Assembly (NCBI GenBank): GCA_035691485.1
Contig: DASSIZ010000114.1
Location: 1-38,508 of the forward strand
DNA: 38,508 bases
Direction: 5' to 3'
Source: Terriglobales bacterium
GTDB lineage: Bacteria; Acidobacteriota; Terriglobia; Terriglobales; Acidobacteriaceae
In this document: positions 32,338-38,508 of the stretch, in pieces
Layout of the letters: each line of letters starts with the position of its first letter
Position numbering within the stretch: the stretch's first letter is position 1
The notes under the pieces: generated by a model
The model's database searches: none
Told to the model about the DNA's origin: nothing
Seen by the model: the letters and a program-made list of their open reading frames with translations, nothing else
Translations under genes and position numbers: made by a program

Positions 32338-32439
32338 TTGACCTGCCGAAATAGGTGGCGTACTCTCGATTCAACTTGATAAGGGCGCGTCGCTGCCATC
32401 CTCACCCCACATCTTGCGACGCGCCCATAATTTTTTTTT
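32338..32439 (+). terminator. Long-stem terminator with possible own promoter
   Basis: A perfect 11-bp stem (GGGCGCGTCGC, 32383-32393, with GCGACGCGCCC, 32416-32426) encloses a 22-nt loop and is followed by ATAATTTTTTTTT. It ends the Nudix-VIT operon. Just upstream, TTGACC (32338-32343) and TACTCT (32361-32366) are 17 bp apart, so a separate RNA of about 67 nt ending here is possible. Confidence 0.8.
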
Positions 32440-32629
32440 GGCAAAGATTGGTCATTCCTGCCCGGTCCGGCGGTTAGCGAGCGTGTTCCTGGCTACTTAC
32501 AGCTTCGAAATTCCCGCAAAAAGCGCTTCCCATTTACGCCGAATTTCTTTGCAACATTGACCCCTCGTGTCACAGGCCGGCACGCCTTCAAACTGCTATA
32601 TTGGCGCGGGGAATACCTGGATTACTGCC

Positions 32630-35050
32630 ATGATCAAACGCATTGATAAGGTCGCTGTCCTCGGGGCGGGAACCATGGGCGCGCGCATCGCCGCGCACCT
32701 GGCCAACGCCGGCGTCCCCTCTTACTTAATGGACATCGTGCCGCCGGATGCGGACGGGGAAGCTCGCAACCATATTGCCGCCTCGGGCCTGCAAGCGGCG
32801 CGCAAGTCGAAGCCGGCAGCGTTCTTCGAGCCCTCGCTCGCGCACCTGGTCACCATCGGCAATTTCGAAGACAACATGAAATTCATCGCCGAGTCCGACT
32901 GGGTGATCGAGGCGGTGGTGGAGAACCTCGAGATCAAGCGCTCGCTGCTGAAGAAGGTAGAGGAAGCGCGCCGGCCGGGGACCATCATGACCACCAATAC
33001 CAGCGGCTTGCCGGTCGGCAAAATCGCCGAAGGCTTCAGCGACGATTTCCGCCGCCACTGGTTCGGAACGCACTTTTTCAATCCGCCGCGCTACATGCGC
33101 CTGCTGGAGGTCATCCCGACGCCGGACAGCGATCCGGCCGCGGTCGAGGCGATCTCGCATTTCTGCGACGTGCTGCTCGGCAAGGGGATCGTGGTCTCCA
33201 AAGACACACCGAATTTCATCGCCAATCGGATCGGGACTTTCTCGGCGCTGAATGTCATGCGGCTGATGCAGGAGATGGACCTGACCATCGAAGAAGTGGA
33301 CGCGCTTACCGGCAGCGCCGTCGGCTGGCCGAAGATGGGGACGTTCCGACTGGCCGACATGGTAGGGCTCGACATCCTGGGACACGTCGTTTCCAACATG
33401 ACGAACAATCTGAAGGACGAGCGCAGCGATCTGAAGCTGCCCGACTTCTTCCAAGCGCTTATCGAGCGCAAGTGGCTCGGCGATAAGACCAAGGGCGGCT
33501 TTTATAAAAAGGCGAAGAGCGCCGAGGGCAAGGAGGATGACCGGCTGGGACTGGATTGGAAGACCCTGGAGTACCGGCCGCGTCAAAAGCCCAAGTTCCC
33601 TACCCTTGAAATGGCAAAGCAGATCGATGACACGTCGCAGCGTTTGCGCACCTTGCTGGGATTGGATGGCGGCGGCCCGCAGAAAGGCGATAAAGCCGGG
33701 CAGTTCCTGTGGTCGGTGCTCTCGGATTTGTGGACGTATTCCGCCAACCGCATCGGCGAGGTCTGCGATTCGCTGGTGGAGATCGACCGCGCCATGCGCA
33801 TGGGCTTCAACTGGGAGATGGGACCGTTCGAGTTGTGGGACGCGGCCGGCGTAGAGCCGACTGTGGCGCGCATGAAGAAAGAGGGGCGTCCGGTTGCCGC
33901 AAATGTCGAGCGCCTGCTCGCCTCCGGTAAGCCGACCTGGTACACGAACTCCACCGCGCCCTCCGGGGTGGCGTACTTCGATGTCGCCAATGCCGGCTAC
34001 AAGGACCAGCAGGTCCGGCCGGGGATCTGGTCGGTGCAGGTGGTGAAGAAAGCCGGCGGCGTGGTCAAGAAAAATGCGGGCGCGACGCTGCTCGATTTGG
34101 GCGACGGCGTGGGCTGCATCGAGTTCCACACCAAGATGAATGCCATCGGCGGCGACATCATGCAACTGGTAACGCAAACGCTGAAGGCCGGCGGCGGGGG
34201 CGACAACTTCGACGCCTTCGTCATTACCAACGACGGCCAGCACTTCTCCGCCGGCGCCAACATCATGCTGCTGCTGATGGCGATCCAGGAGGAGGAGTGG
34301 GACGAGATCGACATGATCATTCGCCAGTTTCAAGGGATGACGCAGGCGATCAAGTTTTCTCCGAAGCCGGTGGTGGTGGCTCCGTTTGGCATGACGCTGG
34401 GAGGCGGTTGCGAAATTTCGCTGCATGGCGCGGCGCGGCATCCGCACGCCGAGTTGTACATGGGACTGGTCGAGGTAGGCGTCGGACTGCTGCCCGGCGG
34501 CGGCGGATGCAAGGAAATGACGCTGCGCGCCGTGGACGCGGCAGCGTCGATCAGGCCCGACGGACGCGGCGAGTCAGTGGAACTCATGGAGGCGATGAAA
34601 AAAGTGTTCGAGACGGTCGCCATGGCGAAGGTCTCAACCTCGGCGGCGGAAGCGCGCGGCTTCGGTTTCCTGTCCAACGCCGACCAGGTGACGATGAACC
34701 GCGACCGCGTGCTGGCGGACGCCAAGTCGCACGTAGTCGAACTACTGCGCTCCTACAAACCGCCGCGGCCTCGCACCGATATTCCGGCTCCGGGCGAGAG
34801 CATTTTGGCGACTTTGAAACTCGGCGTGCATCTGATGAGGCAAGCCGAATACATCAGCGACCATGAAGTGAAAATCGGAAACAAGGTAGCCGAAGTATTG
34901 TGCGGAGGTAACGTCACGCCCGGCACCCCGGTGGGTGAACAATACCTGCTCGACCTGGAGCGCGAGGCGTTCAAATCGCTCTGTGGCGAGAAGAAGACGC
35001 AGGAGCGGATTGCGTTCACGCTGAAAACGGGGAAGCCATTGAGGAACTAA
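32630..35050 (+). CDS. fadN: 3-hydroxyacyl-CoA dehydrogenase / enoyl-CoA hydratase fusion (FadN type)
   Basis: An 806-residue two-domain enzyme of beta-oxidation. The N-terminal half is the NAD-dependent dehydrogenase: VAVLGAGTMGARIAAHLANA (8-27) binds NAD, and WFGTHFFNPPRYM and SKDTPNFIANRIG are family motifs. The C-terminal half is a crotonase domain with FSAGANIMLLL and GGGCEISLHGAAR as the oxyanion region. This order is the reverse of E. coli FadB but the same as Bacillus FadN (YusL), and the next genes also match fadNAE. It oxidises 3-hydroxyacyl-CoA and hydrates enoyl-CoA in the cytoplasm. An upstream TATATT at 32597-32602 may be the -10. The start is ATG 32630; a longer frame exists upstream but is not conserved. 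Confidence 0.94.
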   Translation: MIKRIDKVAVLGAGTMGARIAAHLANAGVPSYLMDIVPPDADGEARNHIAASGLQAARKSKPAAFFEPSLAHLVTIGNFEDNMKFIAESDWVIEAVVENLEIKRSLLKKVEEARRPGTIMTTNTSGLPVGKIAEGFSDDFRRHWFGTHFFNPPRYMRLLEVIPTPDSDPAAVEAISHFCDVLLGKGIVVSKDTPNFIANRIGTFSALNVMRLMQEMDLTIEEVDALTGSAVGWPKMGTFRLADMVGLDILGHVVSNMTNNLKDERSDLKLPDFFQALIERKWLGDKTKGGFYKKAKSAEGKEDDRLGLDWKTLEYRPRQKPKFPTLEMAKQIDDTSQRLRTLLGLDGGGPQKGDKAGQFLWSVLSDLWTYSANRIGEVCDSLVEIDRAMRMGFNWEMGPFELWDAAGVEPTVARMKKEGRPVAANVERLLASGKPTWYTNSTAPSGVAYFDVANAGYKDQQVRPGIWSVQVVKKAGGVVKKNAGATLLDLGDGVGCIEFHTKMNAIGGDIMQLVTQTLKAGGGGDNFDAFVITNDGQHFSAGANIMLLLMAIQEEEWDEIDMIIRQFQGMTQAIKFSPKPVVVAPFGMTLGGGCEISLHGAARHPHAELYMGLVEVGVGLLPGGGGCKEMTLRAVDAAASIRPDGRGESVELMEAMKKVFETVAMAKVSTSAAEARGFGFLSNADQVTMNRDRVLADAKSHVVELLRSYKPPRPRTDIPAPGESILATLKLGVHLMRQAEYISDHEVKIGNKVAEVLCGGNVTPGTPVGEQYLLDLEREAFKSLCGEKKTQERIAFTLKTGKPLRN

Positions 35051-35057
35051 AGCCGAG

Positions 35058-35081
35058 GATGGCCGATGGTCGATGGCCGAT
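35058..35081. repeat. Short tandem/palindromic repeat between fadN and fadA
   Basis: The words GATGGCCGAT, GGTCGATGG and GGCCGAT recur in this 24-bp stretch, in the 50-bp gap after the fadN stop. It resembles the small GGTCGAT-type repeats in other gaps of the window. No function is implied. Confidence 0.3.
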
Positions 35082-35100
35082 TAAAGGCTAAGAGCTATTT

Positions 35101-36279
35101 ATGAGAGAAGTTGTTATCGCAAGTTCTGTTCGCACGCCAGTAGGAAAGGCTTACAAAGGCACGCTGCGCGCCACGCGCCCCGACGAACTCGGTGCTATCG
35201 CCATTCGCGGCGCGCTGGAAGGGGTGCCGCAACTCGATACCAAAGAAATTGAAGATGTCATCATGGGTTGCGCCATGCCCGAGGCGGAGCAGGGCATGAA
35301 CGTCGCCCGGATTGCGTCGTTGCGCGCTGGCCTGCCGGTGGAATGCTCGGCCATGACCATCAACCGCTTCTGCTCCTCCGGGCTGCAGGCGATTGCCATG
35401 GCGGCGGAGCGGATCATGGCGGGTGGCGCGGAGGTAATCGTCGCCGGCGGCCTGGAATCGATGACCATGATTCCGATGGGCGGGCACAAGGTTTCGGCCA
35501 ATCCCTGGCTGGTGGCAAATTATCCCGACGCCTACCTATCCATGGGCCTGACAGCAGAGAGGCTCGCAAAACGGTTCGGCGTCACGCGCGAGATGTCGGA
35601 CGAGTTCTCGCTCAACTCGCACAAGAAGGCGCTGGCCGCGATCGAAGCCGGACGTTTTGAAGACGAGACCGTCCCGGTACCAGTCAGTTTCACTACTCCC
35701 AACGGCTCCAAGCCCAAGCGGCAGGAGATCATATTCAGGGTTGACGAAGGACCGCGCGCCGACACGACGATGGAAGCGCTGGGCGCACTGAAGGCCGCAT
35801 TCCACGCGCACGGCATTGTAACCGCCGGCAATTCCTCGCAGATGTCAGATGGCGCGGCGGCGGCGGTGGTCATGTCCGCCGAGCGGGCGAAACAGCTCGG
35901 GATCCGACCGCTGGCGCGCTTCGTGTCGTTTGCCACCGCCGGCTACAAGCCGGAAGAGATGGGCGTCGGGCCGGTGTTTGCGATTCCCAAGGCGTTGAAG
36001 ATCGCCGGCCTCAAGTTGTCGGATATCGACGTGGTTGAACTGAATGAAGCTTTTGCCGCTCAGGCACTTTGCGTGATCCAGGAAGCGGGGTTGGACCCTG
36101 GGCGCGTGAATCCGAATGGCGGCGCGGTCGCACTCGGGCATCCCCTGGGCTGCACCGGCGCCAAGCTGACGGCCACCATCATCCGCGAACTCAAACGGCG
36201 CAATGGACGCTACGGCATTGTGACCATGTGCGTCGGCGGCGGCATGGGCGCAGCGGGAATTTTCGAAAATGTTGGTTAG
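35101..36279 (+). CDS. fadA: Acetyl-CoA acyltransferase (thiolase)
   Basis: A 392-residue thiolase. The nucleophile is C91 in [10 protein letters not shown]; the other catalytic parts are NEAFAAQ, the His in [15 protein letters not shown] and the Cys in [11 protein letters not shown] near the end. It cleaves 3-ketoacyl-CoA to acetyl-CoA and a shortened acyl-CoA, the last step of beta-oxidation. It follows fadN by 50 bp on the same strand. Its stop codon TAG lies inside the first inverted repeat (TTAGCCACAGAG) of the GxxExxY insertion, so the C-terminus (FENVG) may have been changed by the insertion. Confidence 0.95.
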   Translation: MREVVIASSVRTPVGKAYKGTLRATRPDELGAIAIRGALEGVPQLDTKEIEDVIMGCAMPEAEQGMNVARIASLRAGLPVECSAMTINRFCSSGLQAIAMAAERIMAGGAEVIVAGGLESMTMIPMGGHKVSANPWLVANYPDAYLSMGLTAERLAKRFGVTREMSDEFSLNSHKKALAAIEAGRFEDETVPVPVSFTTPNGSKPKRQEIIFRVDEGPRADTTMEALGALKAAFHAHGIVTAGNSSQMSDGAAAAVVMSAERAKQLGIRPLARFVSFATAGYKPEEMGVGPVFAIPKALKIAGLKLSDIDVVELNEAFAAQALCVIQEAGLDPGRVNPNGGAVALGHPLGCTGAKLTATIIRELKRRNGRYGIVTMCVGGGMGAAGIFENVG

Positions 36280-36287
36280 CCACAGAG
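36276..36287. repeat. Left 12-bp inverted repeat of the GxxExxY insertion
   Basis: TTAGCCACAGAG pairs perfectly with CTCTGTGGCTAA at 36716-36727. It supplies the stop codon of the thiolase gene and is followed by the related word AACACAGAGAG. Confidence 0.75.
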
Positions 36288-36305
36288 AACACAGAGAGAA
36301 AAACA

Positions 36306-36734
36306 ATGCAGGTCAACGACCTCACTCATGCCATCATCGGTGCGGCAATGAAAGTCCACACCGCACTCGGGCCGGGGCTGTTGGAAAATGCGTACAAAGT
36401 CTGCCTGATGCATGAACTTCGCTCCTCTGGAATAAAACTTCGGACAGAAGTTGAGCTTCCTGTCGTTTACAACGGTGTGCGAGTCGAATTGGGATACCGG
36501 CTCGACATGCTCGTCGAGGATCTGGTCATCGTGGAACTGAAATGTGTCGAGTCATTCACTCCCTTGCACAAAGGCCAATTGCTCTCCTACCTGAAGCTCA
36601 GCAACAAGAACGTCGGTCTTTTAATTAATTTCCAGACGGCTCATTTGAAGGACGGAATCCAACGGCTTGTCTACGGACGTGGTTGGGACAGGCCTGACTA
36701 TTCTGCCTCTGTGGCCTCTGTGGCTAAGAATTAG
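36306..36734 (+). CDS. GxxExxY protein (PD-(D/E)XK nuclease-like)
   Basis: A 142-residue protein. The signature GLLENAY (about 21-27) gives the family its name, and RLDMLVEDLVIVELK carries the Asp and the ExK of a PD-(D/E)XK nuclease fold. The later LLSYLKLSNKNVGLLINF is also typical. The function of this family is not established. It lies between fadA and fadE, which are otherwise adjacent in fadNAE operons, and is bounded by 12-bp inverted repeats. The last residues (SVASVAKN) are encoded by the right-hand repeat itself. The ribosome site is weak. The gene looks like an insertion into the operon. Confidence 0.9.
   Translation: MQVNDLTHAIIGAAMKVHTALGPGLLENAYKVCLMHELRSSGIKLRTEVELPVVYNGVRVELGYRLDMLVEDLVIVELKCVESFTPLHKGQLLSYLKLSNKNVGLLINFQTAHLKDGIQRLVYGRGWDRPDYSASVASVAKN
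36716..36727. repeat. Right 12-bp inverted repeat of the GxxExxY insertion
   Basis: CTCTGTGGCTAA is the exact reverse complement of the left repeat. A second copy of CCTCTGTGGC lies directly upstream, so the word is tandem here. It encodes the C-terminus of the GxxExxY protein. Confidence 0.75.
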
Positions 36735-36745
36735 GAAGGTTGAAC

Positions 36746-38508
36746 ATGGCGACAGCGACACCTGTATCGCGCAAAAAGGTTACCGGCGGAAGTTTCCTGA
36801 TTGAAGAGCGAAACCTCGATGAAGTCTTTACGCCCGAGGATTTCACCGACGAGCACCTCCAGATCGCGGCGACCACCGACGAGTTCGCGCTCAAGGAAAT
36901 CGCGCCGGCGGCCGAGAAACTGGAGAAAAAAGACTGGGCGCTCACCCGCGAACTGCTGAAGAAGGCCAGCGAACTGGGGCTGACCTCGGTGGAAATTCCC
37001 GAAGCCTATGGCGGCATGGACATGGACAAGGTCAGCGCGGCCATCGTCGCCGAGCACATCGCCAAGTATGGCAGCTTTGTGGTGACCTTTGGCGGGCACT
37101 CCGGCATCGGCACACTGCCGATCGTTTACTTCGGCACGGAAGAGCAGAAGCAGAAATACCTGCCCAAGCTGGCGACGGCGGAGTTTGTCGGCGCCTATGC
37201 ATTGTCGGAGTCCTCCTCCGGTTCCGACGCGCTGAACTGCCGCACCAAGGCCGTGCTCTCGCCCGATGGCAAGCACTACATCCTGAACGGCGAAAAGATG
37301 TGGATCACCAACGCCAGCTTTGCCGACGTGTTCATCGTATTTGCGAAGGTGGATGGCGATAAGTTCACGGCATTCATCGTCGAGAAGACCTTTCCCGGTT
37401 TCGCCGTCGGCGCCGAAGAACACAAGATGGGCATTCGCGGATCATCCACCTGTCCGCTGATTCTCAACGACTGCAAAGTGCCGGTAGAGAACCTGCTCGG
37501 GGAAATCGGCAAAGGGCACATCATTGCCTTCAACATTCTGAACGTCGGACGCTTCAAGCTGGGAGCGGGATGCGTCGGCGGCACGCGCACCGCGCTGCAG
37601 GACGCCATCGCCTACGCCAAGCAGCGCAAGGCGTTCACGACTACGATCTCGCAGTTTGGGCTGATTCGCGAAATGATCGCCGACATGGCGGTGGACATCT
37701 GGACGGGCGAAAGCGCGGTGTATCGCACCGTCGGCATGATGGACGTCGCGCTCGGCGAAATCGACAAGCAGTCGCCCGAGGCGGCCAAGGAAATTCGCAA
37801 GGCCATCGAGGAGTACGCGGTCGAGTGCTCCATCATCAAGGTCTGGGGATCGGAAGCGCTGGACCGCGCGGTGGATACGACCGTGCAAGTGTACGGCGGC
37901 TACGGCTTCGTCGAGGAGTACCCGGCGGAGCGTGCCTACCGGGACTCGCGGGTGAACCGCATTTTCGAAGGCACGAATGAAATCAACCGGCTGATCATCA
38001 CCGGCTTCCTGATGAAACGCGCCATGACCGGGCAGTTGCCGCTTATGCCTGCCATCAAGCGGCTCATGGATGAGGTGCTCGGCGGCCCGTCCATGTCGGA
38101 AACGCCGGAGGGTCCGCTGGGCGCCGAGAAGGCGATCTTGGCCAACGCCAAGAAAATCGCGCTGTTCACCGCCGGGGCCGCCTCGCAGAAATACATGCAG
38201 AAACTAGTGGACCAGCAGGAGATCATGGGGGCGCTGGCCGACATCATCATTGAAACCTACTGCATGGAATCGGCGGTGCTGCGTGCGGAGAAGGTTTCCG
38301 GCCGCGGCAATGCTGAACTTGCCATCGCGATGACGCAGGTGTACGTGGCGCGCGCCATGGAAACGATCGAAGCCGCGGCGCGCAAGGTGATCGCCGCCAT
38401 CGCCGAGGGCGACATGCTGCGCACGCAGATGGCAATCCTGCGGCGGCTGCTCAAGTACGAACCGGTGAACACCATCGCGCTGCGGGAAAAGATTGCCGCG
38501 CGCGTGAT
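36746..38508 (+). CDS. fadE: Acyl-CoA dehydrogenase FadE type (partial)
   Basis: The frame is open from the ATG at 36746 (AGGAAGG 8 nt upstream) to the right edge: 587 codons with no stop. The N-terminal helical part is followed by the FAD-binding middle domain (YALSESSSGSDALNCRTKA, KMWITNASFADVF) and the C-terminal helices with RVNRIFEGTNEINRL, which contains the catalytic Glu region. A long C-terminal extension (about residue 420 on) is as in Bacillus FadE, about 594 residues, so only a few residues are missing. It makes the first oxidation of acyl-CoA in beta-oxidation and passes electrons to electron-transfer flavoprotein. It completes the fadN-fadA-fadE set. Confidence 0.94.
   Translation, partial: MATATPVSRKKVTGGSFLIEERNLDEVFTPEDFTDEHLQIAATTDEFALKEIAPAAEKLEKKDWALTRELLKKASELGLTSVEIPEAYGGMDMDKVSAAIVAEHIAKYGSFVVTFGGHSGIGTLPIVYFGTEEQKQKYLPKLATAEFVGAYALSESSSGSDALNCRTKAVLSPDGKHYILNGEKMWITNASFADVFIVFAKVDGDKFTAFIVEKTFPGFAVGAEEHKMGIRGSSTCPLILNDCKVPVENLLGEIGKGHIIAFNILNVGRFKLGAGCVGGTRTALQDAIAYAKQRKAFTTTISQFGLIREMIADMAVDIWTGESAVYRTVGMMDVALGEIDKQSPEAAKEIRKAIEEYAVECSIIKVWGSEALDRAVDTTVQVYGGYGFVEEYPAERAYRDSRVNRIFEGTNEINRLIITGFLMKRAMTGQLPLMPAIKRLMDEVLGGPSMSETPEGPLGAEKAILANAKKIALFTAGAASQKYMQKLVDQQEIMGALADIIIETYCMESAVLRAEKVSGRGNAELAIAMTQVYVARAMETIEAAARKVIAAIAEGDMLRTQMAILRRLLKYEPVNTIALREKIAARV

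Noticed and set aside
32726-34447. A 573-codon open frame antisense to fadN
   Set aside because: fadN is clearly the coding strand by its conserved domains; the antisense product is His/Arg/Leu-rich without any motif.

Overview
The window looks like chromosomal DNA of a GC-rich, Gram-negative soil bacterium, most likely an Acidobacteriota (Terriglobia-like). This placement is an inference. It rests on lipid A genes (lpxD and an lpxL-type gene), an MtrB/PioB outer-membrane barrel beside a DmsE/MtrA decaheme cytochrome, many periplasmic proteins of types common in that phylum, several PilZ proteins, and a Cys-type CcmE. I see no rRNA, tRNA, CRISPR array, transposase or phage genes.

Layout. 1-4.8 kb (all minus strand): a decaheme cytochrome and an MtrB/PioB barrel (cut by the left edge) form a putative electron conduit across the outer membrane. 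Behind them lie two Crp/Fnr-family genes. One is full length with a CRP-type recognition helix; the other ends before the DNA-binding domain and is followed by its own terminator. Five GTGA-N6-TCAC palindromes lie among these genes. 5.4-10.1 kb: a RibD-C/DHFR-like reductase, a DehI-family protein, and an lpxL-like/lpxD/MobB-like run. 10.2-18.3 kb: mostly secreted or regulatory genes: a His-tailed cytochrome c lipoprotein, a SYLF protein, a receiver-HTH protein without its phosphoacceptor Asp, an LLM-class oxidoreductase, a pilin-like protein, a VOC protein, a PAP2 phosphatase and a tetraheme cytochrome. 18.6-19.9 kb: a Gly-rich RRM protein and a formylglycine-generating-enzyme-like protein. 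19.9-23.2 kb: a ccmE-ccmA-methyltransferase-ccmB-ccmC-ccmD operon, mostly joined by 4-nt overlaps. 23.3-24.9 kb: thiC with its terminator. 24.9-32.4 kb: a coiled-coil membrane protein, small proteins, a GAF protein, a DinB protein, three PilZ proteins, a patatin, a Nudix hydrolase and a VIT/CCC1 transporter. 32.6 kb to the right edge: a fadN-fadA-fadE beta-oxidation operon with a GxxExxY gene between fadA and fadE, bounded by 12-bp inverted repeats.

How the genes fit together. The strongest theme is c-type cytochrome biology: the decaheme/barrel pair, a tetraheme periplasmic cytochrome, a cytochrome c lipoprotein and a Ccm operon that attaches heme. The first 5 kb reads as a self-contained respiratory module with its own regulators. 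The full-length regulator has an RETVTR helix like that of E. coli CRP, which predicts TGTGA half-sites, and such sites stand in front of the conduit operon and of both regulator genes. An HTH-less paralogue beside a full-length one suggests control by heterodimer formation. The right end is a Bacillus-like fadNAE operon that appears to have been invaded by a small nuclease-fold gene.
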